Assembly (NCBI GenBank): GCA_947503555.1
Contig: CANNEE010000019.1
Coordinates: 1-64,000, forward strand
Length of the DNA stretch: 64,000 bases
Source of the DNA: an uncultured Shewanella sp.
Lineage (GTDB): Bacteria > Pseudomonadota > Gammaproteobacteria > Enterobacterales > Shewanellaceae
Direction of reading: 5' to 3'
The translations under genes and the position numbers were made by a program. Below are positions 1-9,192 of this stretch, one piece after another (positions within the stretch are counted from its first letter, which is position 1; the number at the start of each line of letters is the position of its first letter). The notes under the pieces were generated by a model that saw only the letters and a list, made by a program, of their open reading frames with translations, had not been told where the DNA came from and made no database searches.

Positions 1-1302
1 GATGGCAGCCTCAACCTGCTGACCAACGATACCTTTGAAAATGCCGATGCCACCATTACCAGCTACACCCAAGGCACGAACGGTAGCGTCACCATCGTTG
101 ACGGTGTGGCCACCTACCAGCCAAACCCTGGCTTCCACGGCACCGACAGCTTCACCTATACCGTCACCTCAGGCGGCGTGACCGAGACCATCACGGTTAA
201 TGTCAATGTCGCGTCTGTGGATGATCCAACGATTATCAGTGGTGACACCTCAGGCACAGGCGCTGAAGATAGCGTCATTCAAGGTACGCTTAACGCGACC
301 GATGCCGATGGCCTGAGCGATAACACCTACTTCACTGTGACTGCCGCTGCGGCCCATGGTACTGCGACCATCAATGCCGCCACCGGCGAGTGGGAGTACA
401 CCCCCACCGCGGATTACTATGGCAATGACAGCTTCACTGTCACCATCACCGATGATGAAGGCCATACCACGACGCAAGTCATCACAGTGACCGTCACCCC
501 AGTGGCGGATATCAATGCCGATATCATCAATACCACCGAAGATAACGATGGCAGCCTGAACCTGCTGACCAACGATACCTTTGAAAATGCCGATGCCACC
601 ATTACCAGCTACACCCAAGGCACAAACGGTAGCGTCACCATCGTTGATGGTGTGGCCACCTACCAGCCAAACTCTGGCTTCCACGGCACCGACAGCTTCA
701 CCTATACCGTCACCTCCGGCGGCGTGACCGAGACCATCACGGTTAATGTCAATGTCGCGTCTGTGGATGATCCAACGATTATCAGCGGTGACACCTCAGG
801 CACAGGCGCTGAAGATAGCGTCATTCAAGGTACGCTTAACGCGACCGATGCCGATGGCCTGAGCGATAACACCTACTTCACTGTGACTGCCGCTGCGGCC
901 CATGGTACTGCGACCATCAATGCCGCCACCGGCGAGTGGGAATACACCCCCACCGCGGATTACTATGGCAATGACAGCTTCACTGTCACCATCACCGATG
1001 ATGAAGGCCATACCACGACGCAAGTCATCACAGTGACCGTCACCCCAGTGGCGGATATCAATGCCGATATCATCAATACCACCGAAGATAACGATGGCAG
1101 CCTGAACCTGCTGACCAACGATACCTTTGAAAATGCCGATGCCACCATTACCAGCTACACCCAAGGCACGAACGGTAGCGTCACCATCGTTGACGGTGTG
1201 GCCACCTACCAGCCAAACCCTGGCTTCCACGGCACCGACAGCTTCACCTATACCGTCACCTCAGGCGGCGTGACCGAGACCATCACGGTCAATGTCAATG
1301 TC
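1..1302 (+). repeat. 546-bp in-frame tandem repeats in bpfA
   Basis: The same sequence starts at 1, 547 and 1093, a period of exactly 546 bp (182 codons). The third copy stops matching at about 1302, and the array continues off the left edge. Copies differ by only scattered single bases, for example a Pro to Ser codon change near 670. The repeats are GC-richer than the rest of the gene, with an abrupt change of composition where they end. Near-identity at the DNA level points to recent unequal crossover or gene conversion. Confidence 0.95.
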
Positions 1303-4300
1303 GCTGACGTAACAGCCCCAACTGCTCCAGTTGTCACAATTGTTGATGATGTCAATGACAATGAGGTACTGACAGAAGCAGAAATTGGTAACGATAATGT
1401 TCAGGTACAAGTAGCAATTAATGCAGCAGACTTTGCTGAGGGTGGATATGTCACCCTGAACATTACAAATGGTGGTGTTAATCAAATTGTTACAGCTAGC
1501 TTGGTCGGAGGGCTACTGCAAGTTGTCGGGCAAGATAACCAAACAATTACAGGCTTTAACTACGATGGTAGTGGTTTACTAACTTGGACAGAAACATCGC
1601 CTGGTAATGGTCAGAGCGTAACTGTAACTGCGACACAAACTGATCTTGCTGGTAACCAATCCAACTCTGATAGCGATACAGCATTAGTACGTCATGATCT
1701 AGATATTGGCTTAAATGATGTCCTCGAAGGTAACACTCTGACCTTGCCAGACGGCATAGTGTTCACAGGCACAACTGCGCTTGGTGGAACGGTCACCTTG
1801 GTAAACGGTGAATATGTTTACACTGCTCCTATTCGCAACCATGGTGATGCTCAAGCCGATCAAGATAGCTTTAGCATTACTGATTCCGATGGCGTCACTA
1901 CGACTTACACCATCAATATCTTAGATACTAAGCCTATCGCAAATGACGATACTGGCAACTTTGACGTTGGTGCGGGTGTTGTTACACATGGAAGCATGTC
2001 ATTACTTGCTAACGAGTTAGCAGACATAGTCGATAGCTCCGATACCGACCCAGCAACTATCCATCAAGTCAAAGATGCTGACGGCAACTGGCATGCGTTA
2101 GTCAACGGCTCGGTCGAAGTCCAAGGTGAATATGGTACCTTTACCGTTCAAGCTGATGGCAGCTATACCTATACTTCTAGCTTAGATACACAAGCTTTGG
2201 CTGTGGAAGGTCATGAAGCAGTTAAAAAAGTATTTGGACTCTATGGCTTCACTGATAACAGTTACCTCAATAACACAGATCTAAATCTATTATCATTAAC
2301 TGCCGATGCTTCCAATCTAGTTGAAACCCGAGCAAGTGGTGGTCAATCTAAACCTGGAATAGGTGTCACCGGCGATGGTAAAAACGATATCGGTCAAGGG
2401 GAGTCCCTAGTTATCGGACTAGAGGTTACATCAACTTCGGTTCAAATTGGCGTTAATGAACTTAATGCTAATCAAGGTGATTTAACTTGGGCTGTTTACG
2501 GAGCTGATGGCTCACTTATCGACAGTGGTACATTTAGCTCAAGTACTAATAACGGTAATTTAGAAACACTTAGCATTACAACAGCTAGCGATTCACCCTT
2601 CCAGTATATAGTGCTGGGTTATGCTGGTAATAGTAACGGTTTCGTGGTCGATTCGATTACCTACTCTCCAGCAGCAGGTAGTGTGACCGAAGAGTTTGAG
2701 TATACTGTCATCGATAACGATGGCACTGTATCTGAACCTGCCACGGTAACATTAAATGCTAACGTCGATACCTCAACCACAGCTAATAATGATGTGAAGG
2801 AGGTTAGTGAAGGCTTTACTGCTCAAGGCAACGTATTGGAAAATGACGTCTACATTGACTCATCGTTGCAGGTTAGCAGCTTTAAAGTCAGTGGAGACCA
2901 AACCACTTATCAAGCGGGTAATGGTGTCATCGTAGTTAGAGATGGCCAAAAAGCCATTGGCCACTTAAGGCTTGATGAAGACGGTGACTATAGCTTTACA
3001 CCTAATGGTAATTGGAACGGTCAAGTGCCTGAAGTCACTTACACCACAAATACGGGCGCTACAGCTACGTTAAGCATTAATGTGACTCCCGTTAATGAAG
3101 CGCCAATCGCCAATGATGATTTCTTTGGAGCTGGCCTAAGTAGCAGCTACTACAGCTACAACGACAGAGACGCCTATGGTCAGCAAGATGATGGGGCAAA
3201 TCTAACGAGCCTAGATCAGGTCATTAATTTCATTAATAGCCAGGCAAGTCCTGACGCCACATTCACAGCGACCACGCTGAATTACAATTATGGCAACGGT
3301 AACTTAGGCACAGGTAACAGTTTACAGAACTTCTTGGGAGCCGATGCTGCAAGCCTAAGTAACGATCCAAGTGACTCCACAGACGCGATTTTGCATATGC
3401 AAGGTGCAGTGCAATTAGATGCTGGCCGCTATGGCATCAAAGTCACAGCTGATGACGGTTACATGATTAAGATAGATGGCGTCATTGTTGCCCAATATAC
3501 ACATAACCAGCCATCCCGCACTCGATTGCCAGGGGAAGATGGCCATATCTTCTTCGATATTGAAACCAGTGGTAGCCATCAGATTGAGATCATCTACTGG
3601 GATCAAGGCGGTGCTTATGTATTTAATGCCGAAATTGGTACCTATGATCAAAACAACAACCTAATAGGTAGCTTTGACCCACTAGGTAACCATATCAGTG
3701 CCCCTAATGAAGTGGTACTGGAAGATACCCCTTATACCTTTGCAGCCACCAGCATAATTGGCAATGATACAGACCCTGATGGCGATGTATTGTCTATCAC
3801 TTCGGTCATGAATGCTGAACATGGCACAGTGTCACTCGATGCTAATGGCAATGTCGTATTTACGCCTGAAGAGGGTTATACAGGGCCTGCAAGCTTTGAA
3901 TATACAGTTTCAGACCCAGATGGCTTAACCGATACTGCTACGGTCCACTTTAATATTCAGCCTACTAGAGGTTATAGCCAAGATGTTGGCTCACATGGTA
4001 GTGACAATATTACAGGAACCGAAGAGCACGATATTATCGTCAGCGATGTACAAGGCCTACAGATAGTTGCAGGTGAAAACTACAATATCGCCTTCATCCT
4101 AGACTCTTCTGGCAGCATGGGTAGCACGGCCGTCGCCGAAGCAAAAAGCCAGTTAATTGAAGTATTTAAATCACTGCAAGCTAGTGCGAATGGTGTACAT
4201 GCTGGCAAAGTAAATATCGCTCTTATTGATTTTGGTACTTCAGCGGTACGCAGTATCTCTGTGGATATTCGTAATCTTGATATTGATGCACTCGAAAACG

Positions 4301-5505
4301 GCGATAACAGTGCTTGGAATAGCATACTAAGTGGCGGCAGAACCGATTATGTCGACGCATTCCAGGCCGCAATAGACTGGTTTAATAGCAGCGATGTGAC
4401 AAGTAATTCTGGTAATAACTACACCTACTTTATTACTGATGGACGTCACAACGAAGGCGGAGATCCACAAGGCACCTTTAATTTATTATCGGCAATTTCA
4501 GAGGTTGAAGCCGTTGGTATTAAGCAAAGCATAGACGAAGATGATATCAGCTCTTACGACAGTGACGGCAATGTTCGCGCTAAGATTGATGTATCAGACC
4601 TCTCTAGTGTAATTCTTGGCTCCGAAGTTGAACTGCTTCAAGGCGCTGACAACACCAATGGCGCACAAGGCAACGATATTATTTTCGGTGACATAGTTAA
4701 CTTTGACGGTATTGATGGTCAAGGTTATGTCGCACTGCAAAACTATGTTGCGAGCAAAACTGGAGCCAATGCTGCCGATATCAATGTTCAAGATGTTCAT
4801 GAGTACATCCGCTCCCACGTTTCAGAGTTCGATATCTCAAACCCAAGTGACCAAGGCGATACCTTAATTGGCGGATCGGGCAAAGATATTCTCTTCGGAC
4901 AGGGAGGCGAAGACACGCTTCATGGCGGCACGGGTGATGACATCCTTCTGGGCGGCACCCATAAAGATACACTTCATGGAGACGAAGGCAACGATCTACT
5001 GATAGGAGGCAATGGCGCTGATACCCTTATTGGTGGACTTGGCGACGATATTCTTATTGGCGGACGCGGTCACGACAATCTCACTGGTGGTGAAGGCAAA
5101 GATACCTTTGTCTGGAAAGTCGATGATATTAGTGCCGATAATGAAAGGACAGATCATATTCTGGACTTCGATATCAGTCAGGACAAGCTAGATTTAAGTG
5201 ATATTCTTACCGCAGGTAGCTCTAACGATATTGCCGATTATATCCAAATTAGGCAAGACGGAGAGGACACCATTATAGATATCAATATCGATGGTGACAG
5301 TACCTTTGAGCAGCATATCGTCTTAGATGGCGTAGACCTTTCTGAGTCATTCCCAGGTATGACCAATAGTGAAATTATTAATTCACTATTTGAAAGTGAC
5401 GGTACCTCTAAGCTCATCGTAGACAATCAAGCTAGCTCAACAGCGGCTCCGTCTAGTTCGAGCATTTTGGATGAAAACCCGCTTGTTGGTCATGATATTC
5501 CTTAA
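1..5505 (+). CDS. bpfA: Giant RTX biofilm adhesin BpfA, C-terminal part (5' end outside window)
   Basis: The reading frame is open from base 1 to the stop at 5503-5505, so this is the C-terminal ~1834 residues of a larger LapA-type surface adhesin. Seen in order: near-identical 182-residue cadherin/VCBS-like repeats (to ~1302), further Ig-like and VCBS repeats rich in Asp, a PA14-like carbohydrate-binding region (~3390-3640), a von Willebrand A domain (from ~4080) with the MIDAS motif DSSGS at 4102-4116, RTX nonapeptide Ca2+-binding repeats (GGxGxDxLx type, ~4867-5106), and a type I secretion signal region rich in DLSDIL-like sequence. Known for the family: exported by a type I system and held in the outer membrane by its N-terminus until LapG/BpfG cleaves it. 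The N-terminal cleavage site is not in the window. Its place before aggBCA and bpfGD fixes the identity. Confidence 0.93.
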   Translation, partial: DGSLNLLTNDTFENADATITSYTQGTNGSVTIVDGVATYQPNPGFHGTDSFTYTVTSGGVTETITVNVNVASVDDPTIISGDTSGTGAEDSVIQGTLNATDADGLSDNTYFTVTAAAAHGTATINAATGEWEYTPTADYYGNDSFTVTITDDEGHTTTQVITVTVTPVADINADIINTTEDNDGSLNLLTNDTFENADATITSYTQGTNGSVTIVDGVATYQPNSGFHGTDSFTYTVTSGGVTETITVNVNVASVDDPTIISGDTSGTGAEDSVIQGTLNATDADGLSDNTYFTVTAAAAHGTATINAATGEWEYTPTADYYGNDSFTVTITDDEGHTTTQVITVTVTPVADINADIINTTEDNDGSLNLLTNDTFENADATITSYTQGTNGSVTIVDGVATYQPNPGFHGTDSFTYTVTSGGVTETITVNVNVADVTAPTAPVVTIVDDVNDNEVLTEAEIGNDNVQVQVAINAADFAEGGYVTLNITNGGVNQIVTASLVGGLLQVVGQDNQTITGFNYDGSGLLTWTETSPGNGQSVTVTATQTDLAGNQSNSDSDTALVRHDLDIGLNDVLEGNTLTLPDGIVFTGTTALGGTVTLVNGEYVYTAPIRNHGDAQADQDSFSITDSDGVTTTYTINILDTKPIANDDTGNFDVGAGVVTHGSMSLLANELADIVDSSDTDPATIHQVKDADGNWHALVNGSVEVQGEYGTFTVQADGSYTYTSSLDTQALAVEGHEAVKKVFGLYGFTDNSYLNNTDLNLLSLTADASNLVETRASGGQSKPGIGVTGDGKNDIGQGESLVIGLEVTSTSVQIGVNELNANQGDLTWAVYGADGSLIDSGTFSSSTNNGNLETLSITTASDSPFQYIVLGYAGNSNGFVVDSITYSPAAGSVTEEFEYTVIDNDGTVSEPATVTLNANVDTSTTANNDVKEVSEGFTAQGNVLENDVYIDSSLQVSSFKVSGDQTTYQAGNGVIVVRDGQKAIGHLRLDEDGDYSFTPNGNWNGQVPEVTYTTNTGATATLSINVTPVNEAPIANDDFFGAGLSSSYYSYNDRDAYGQQDDGANLTSLDQVINFINSQASPDATFTATTLNYNYGNGNLGTGNSLQNFLGADAASLSNDPSDSTDAILHMQGAVQLDAGRYGIKVTADDGYMIKIDGVIVAQYTHNQPSRTRLPGEDGHIFFDIETSGSHQIEIIYWDQGGAYVFNAEIGTYDQNNNLIGSFDPLGNHISAPNEVVLEDTPYTFAATSIIGNDTDPDGDVLSITSVMNAEHGTVSLDANGNVVFTPEEGYTGPASFEYTVSDPDGLTDTATVHFNIQPTRGYSQDVGSHGSDNITGTEEHDIIVSDVQGLQIVAGENYNIAFILDSSGSMGSTAVAEAKSQLIEVFKSLQASANGVHAGKVNIALIDFGTSAVRSISVDIRNLDIDALENGDNSAWNSILSGGRTDYVDAFQAAIDWFNSSDVTSNSGNNYTYFITDGRHNEGGDPQGTFNLLSAISEVEAVGIKQSIDEDDISSYDSDGNVRAKIDVSDLSSVILGSEVELLQGADNTNGAQGNDIIFGDIVNFDGIDGQGYVALQNYVASKTGANAADINVQDVHEYIRSHVSEFDISNPSDQGDTLIGGSGKDILFGQGGEDTLHGGTGDDILLGGTHKDTLHGDEGNDLLIGGNGADTLIGGLGDDILIGGRGHDNLTGGEGKDTFVWKVDDISADNERTDHILDFDISQDKLDLSDILTAGSSNDIADYIQIRQDGEDTIIDINIDGDSTFEQHIVLDGVDLSESFPGMTNSEIINSLFESDGTSKLIVDNQASSTAAPSSSSILDENPLVGHDIP

Positions 5506-5523
5506 ATAACATCAATATCTTAA

Positions 5524-5547
5524 GCGGCCTATAGCAATATAGGCCGC
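5524..5547 (+). terminator. Perfect 10-bp hairpin with GCAA loop between bpfA and aggB
   Basis: A 10-base stem (GCGGCCTATA and its complement) closes on a GCAA (GNRA) loop 18 bp after the bpfA stop. There is no clean T-run after it, so it is more likely a partial terminator or an mRNA stability or processing element. It could lower expression of the transporter genes relative to the adhesin. Confidence 0.6.
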
Positions 5548-5598
5548 ATTGGATAATACTTTCTTAAATCCAATCAAATCTTAAGGATAAGTTGTTAA

Positions 5599-7779
5599 GT
5601 GTCTGTTTCTGAATCTCGAAAACCCGAGCAGTGGACGATTTCTGCCTCCCAAAGAGTCACAGTCGACCCTCTGCTAGATAGTCTGGTTTTGTTAACCGAG
5701 CATTTTGGTAGCCCTTGTTCCAGCGACTCTTTAGCCGCGGGCCTACCCCTTGACGGAGCAAACTTAACGCCAGAACTTGTCCCTCAAGCAGCTTCTAGAG
5801 CTGGGCTCACGGCAAAACTGTCTCGTAAAGGGCTTAATGAAATCAACCCGATCCTTCTCCCTTGTATTTTGCTGCTAAAAGATAAAAAAGCCTGTCTGCT
5901 AAGAGAGTTGGATATAGAGCAAGATCAAGCTGTTATTCAGCTTCCCGAAACTGGCGGAGAAGAAAGGCTCACCCTAGAAGAACTCGAAGCCATGTATGTT
6001 GGCTATCTTTTTCTGGTTAAACAGCAATACCGCGGGGATATGGGGTTTGATGTCCATAGACATGAGAACCAATCTCACTGGCTTGTCCAAACCATTAAAG
6101 ACTCTGCCCCTATCTATCGTGATGCACTTATAGCATCGGTTCTGGTTAACTTATTTGCCTTGGTATCACCACTATTCATAATGAATGTCTATGACAAGGT
6201 GGTGCCCAATCTCGCTTTTGATTCTCTCTGGGTACTCGCCATTGGTGCAGGTATTGCCTATATCTTCGATCTGGTAATGCGTCAGTTGCGCAGTTTCCTC
6301 ATTGATGTTGCGGGTAAAAAGGTCGATATCATAGTCTCTTCACAACTGTTTGCTAAAGCGGTAGGTATTCCACTAGAAAAGCGTTCACCCAGTGTTGGTG
6401 GTATGGCGCGACAACTCGGTGAATTTGACAGTATTAGAGAGCTCCTAACCTCTGCCACTATTACCACTCTTGTTGACCTGCCTTTCGCGCTGCTGTTCTT
6501 GTTGGTGATATACCTAGTCTCAGGGGATCTTGTGATAATCCCAATTGCAGCAGGTGTCATCATCATAGGCTATACCCTAATCGTACAGCCTAGACTCAAA
6601 GCCGCTATCGAAGAGAGTAACAAGTTCTCCAGTCTTAAACATGGCCATCTTATTGAGAGTTTAAGCGCATTAGAATCTATTAAAGCAAATGGCGCCGAAG
6701 GCCTAGTTCAAAAGAGCTGGCAACAAATGATTGGCCACACAGCAAACTGGCAACTACAGGCTAAGAAGCTGTCTAACTCTGTGTCTAATACCGCCAACTT
6801 TGTCGTGCAACTATCGGTTGTTTGCGTAGTGATATTAGGTGTGTACCGAGTCGCTGACGGTGATATCTCTATGGGTGGTATTATAGCCGCGGTTATTCTA
6901 TCGAGTCGCGCCATCTCTCCTATGGCCCAGCTCGCAGGACTTATGACTCGGGCTAACCATACCGCAAGCGCCCTGCGTCAACTTGATGAAATCATGACCC
7001 AAGAAGACGAGTTTGAGAACAAGGGACACCTAGTTAGCAAACAAAGATTACTGGGCAAAATCGATGCATCCCACATCAGCTTTAGCTATCCCGGCTCAGA
7101 AAAGCCAGTGCTCAACCCTATGAGCCTGTCTATTCAACCTGGCGAGCGTGTCGCCATTATAGGCCGTAACGGCTCGGGCAAAAGTAGTCTAGCGAAACTG
7201 CTTGTCGGTTTATATCAACCTTCCCAAGGTAGTTTATGCTACGACGGAATCGATTCAGCCCAGATACACCCAAGTGATTTAAGACGTAACTTTGGCTACC
7301 TGCCTCAAGATGTGACCCTATTTCACGGCTCTATTCGTGACAATATTCTGTTTGGTACTCGTCAGGTAACCGAACACCAACTTATTCGTGCCGTACAGTT
7401 ATCTGGCGTCAATCTATTTACCAACTTAGAGTCTGAAGGTTTAGATCAGCAGGTAGGTGAAGGCGGCCAAGCGCTATCTCGAGGTCAACGTCAAACCGTG
7501 GCTTTAGCCAGAGCAACACTCAATGATCCCCCCGTGTTATTAATGGATGAACCCACAGCCAGTTTAGATGCTCGAGCAGAAAAGCAATTTATTCGAGCCA
7601 TGCATAATGTGAGTAAAGATAGAACCTTAATTCTCATCACACATAAAATGCATCTGCTAAAATTAGTAGACCGTATCATAGTTTTAGATAGGGGCCATAT
7701 CCTTGCCGATGGCCCTAAAGATGCTGTACTTGAGAAACTCAGCGCAGGCCTATTAATGAGCGCTGAGGGACAACAATAA
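5599..7779 (+). CDS. aggB: Type I secretion ABC transporter (permease-ATPase), LapB/AggB type
   Basis: This is the 726-residue inner-membrane ABC exporter that powers BpfA secretion. Domains in order: an N-terminal C39-like domain (about residues 25-140) that lacks a recognisable catalytic His, so it is a peptidase-like docking domain rather than a protease; a transmembrane domain (~170-460); and a nucleotide-binding domain with Walker A GRNGSGKS at 522-529, a signature LSRGQ at 626-630 (usual LSGGQ has Gly in third place), and Walker B LLMDEP. The start is GTG at 5599 with AAGGA about 11 bases upstream. Its stop overlaps the next start (TAATG), so translation is coupled to aggC. Confidence 0.93.
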   Translation: MSVSESRKPEQWTISASQRVTVDPLLDSLVLLTEHFGSPCSSDSLAAGLPLDGANLTPELVPQAASRAGLTAKLSRKGLNEINPILLPCILLLKDKKACLLRELDIEQDQAVIQLPETGGEERLTLEELEAMYVGYLFLVKQQYRGDMGFDVHRHENQSHWLVQTIKDSAPIYRDALIASVLVNLFALVSPLFIMNVYDKVVPNLAFDSLWVLAIGAGIAYIFDLVMRQLRSFLIDVAGKKVDIIVSSQLFAKAVGIPLEKRSPSVGGMARQLGEFDSIRELLTSATITTLVDLPFALLFLLVIYLVSGDLVIIPIAAGVIIIGYTLIVQPRLKAAIEESNKFSSLKHGHLIESLSALESIKANGAEGLVQKSWQQMIGHTANWQLQAKKLSNSVSNTANFVVQLSVVCVVILGVYRVADGDISMGGIIAAVILSSRAISPMAQLAGLMTRANHTASALRQLDEIMTQEDEFENKGHLVSKQRLLGKIDASHISFSYPGSEKPVLNPMSLSIQPGERVAIIGRNGSGKSSLAKLLVGLYQPSQGSLCYDGIDSAQIHPSDLRRNFGYLPQDVTLFHGSIRDNILFGTRQVTEHQLIRAVQLSGVNLFTNLESEGLDQQVGEGGQALSRGQRQTVALARATLNDPPVLLMDEPTASLDARAEKQFIRAMHNVSKDRTLILITHKMHLLKLVDRIIVLDRGHILADGPKDAVLEKLSAGLLMSAEGQQ

Positions 7780-9161
7780 TGAAAAATATCACTACTGCAA
7801 AAGATCTCGATATGGTCGATGATGTCTATGGTGCCATTATGACTGATGCCCCAACAGGGCACAGGATCACCATCTGGGCGCTATTCTTACTCGTGGTTTC
7901 ATTTGTTATTTGGGCCTACTTTTCAGAACTAGATCAAGTCACCACAGGCTTAGGCAAAGTCATCCCCTCTTCTCAAGTTCAAGTCATTCAAAGCCTTGAT
8001 GGTGGTATCTTACAAGATCTCTATGTGCAAGAAGGTATGATAGTCACTAAAGGCCAACCTTTAGCACGAATCGATGATACTCGCTTTCGTTCTGACTTCG
8101 CGCAACAAGAACAAGAGGTATACAGCCTTAGAGCCAATATTTTACGCCTAAATGCTGAGCTCGATAGCATTTTCATCTCTGATGTCGCTCGAGACTGGCG
8201 CCAGCAAGTCAAAATTACTAAGACGCCCCTCGTTTTTCCCCAAGACTTGTTATCTGCTGAGCCTGAACTTGTCCAAAACCAACAAGCCGATTATTCCGGC
8301 AGGCTCGATAATCTCAGTAACCAGTTAGAAATTCTGGCTCGTCAGATCCAACAAAGGCAACAAGAATCAGCAGAGCTAGCTTCTAAGATCAGCACGCTAA
8401 ATACGAGCTTTCAGCTGGTTTCTAGAGAACTAGAGCTTACCCGTCCGCTAGCAGACAAAGGCATTGTTCCTGAAGTTGAATTACTTAAGTTGGAGCGCAC
8501 GGTAAACGATATTCAAGGTGAACTCAGCAGCTTGCGTCTGCTCAGACCTAAGGTCAAAGCTTCTCTCGATGAGGCGATTTTGAAACGCAGAGAAGCGGTA
8601 TTTGTTTATGCTACGGAGTCTCGAGCACAACTCAACGAGATGCAAACTAAGCTTAACCGAATGAATCAGGCTCAAGTGGGCGCTCAAGATAAAGTGAGTA
8701 AAGCCGTTATCACCTCTCCTGTTAACGGAACAATTAAGACAGTGCATATCAATACATTAGGTGGCGTAGTCCAACCTGGCGTCGATATCATCGAAATTGT
8801 TCCCTCGGAAGATCAGCTATTGATCGAGACGAAAATAATTCCAAAGGATATTGCATTTCTCCATCCTGGATTACCTGCTGTCGTAAAAGTAACGGCCTAT
8901 GATTTCACCCGCTACGGTGGACTCAATGGCGTGGTTGAACACATTAGTGCAGATACGACTCAGGATGAAGAAGGCAACAGCTACTATCTGGTTCGAGTGA
9001 AGACCGAGCAGTCCAGTTTAGTTAAAGACGATGGCACAGCTATGCCCATCATCCCAGGTATGTTGACCTCTGTTGACGTAATAACTGGGCAAAGATCGAT
9101 ACTTGAGTACATACTTAATCCAATTCTAAGGGCCAAAGACACAGCGTTAAGAGAACGTTAG
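7779..9161 (+). CDS. aggC: HlyD-family periplasmic adaptor of the BpfA secretion system
   Basis: This 460-residue membrane fusion protein links the AggB exporter to the outer-membrane channel AggA. A short cytoplasmic N-terminus is followed by one transmembrane segment (about residues 29-48), a lipoyl-like half domain (DGGILQDLYVQEGMIV), a long coiled-coil hairpin (~100-290, rich in Leu, Gln, Glu), the second lipoyl half (SPVNGTIKTVHINTLGG) and a beta-barrel region. The start codon overlaps the aggB stop by one base. This is the standard HlyD/LapC architecture and length. Confidence 0.93.
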   Translation: MKNITTAKDLDMVDDVYGAIMTDAPTGHRITIWALFLLVVSFVIWAYFSELDQVTTGLGKVIPSSQVQVIQSLDGGILQDLYVQEGMIVTKGQPLARIDDTRFRSDFAQQEQEVYSLRANILRLNAELDSIFISDVARDWRQQVKITKTPLVFPQDLLSAEPELVQNQQADYSGRLDNLSNQLEILARQIQQRQQESAELASKISTLNTSFQLVSRELELTRPLADKGIVPEVELLKLERTVNDIQGELSSLRLLRPKVKASLDEAILKRREAVFVYATESRAQLNEMQTKLNRMNQAQVGAQDKVSKAVITSPVNGTIKTVHINTLGGVVQPGVDIIEIVPSEDQLLIETKIIPKDIAFLHPGLPAVVKVTAYDFTRYGGLNGVVEHISADTTQDEEGNSYYLVRVKTEQSSLVKDDGTAMPIIPGMLTSVDVITGQRSILEYILNPILRAKDTALRER

Positions 9162-9192
9162 GCTCGAAAATAATAAACCTGGAGGGTTTACC

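Noticed and set aside
106-108. GTG codon as start of bpfA
   Set aside because: The frame is open upstream to base 1 through the same repeat unit, so this is inside the gene.
250-1230. Minus-strand ORFs opposite the bpfA repeats
   Set aside because: They repeat exactly with the 546-bp period, so they are shadows of the coding strand, not genes.
1-1302. CRISPR-like array
   Set aside because: Units are 546 bp, contiguous, coding and without spacers.
5599-6020. Active C39 peptidase domain in AggB
   Set aside because: The catalytic His context is missing, and adhesin exporters of this type carry inactive C39-like domains.
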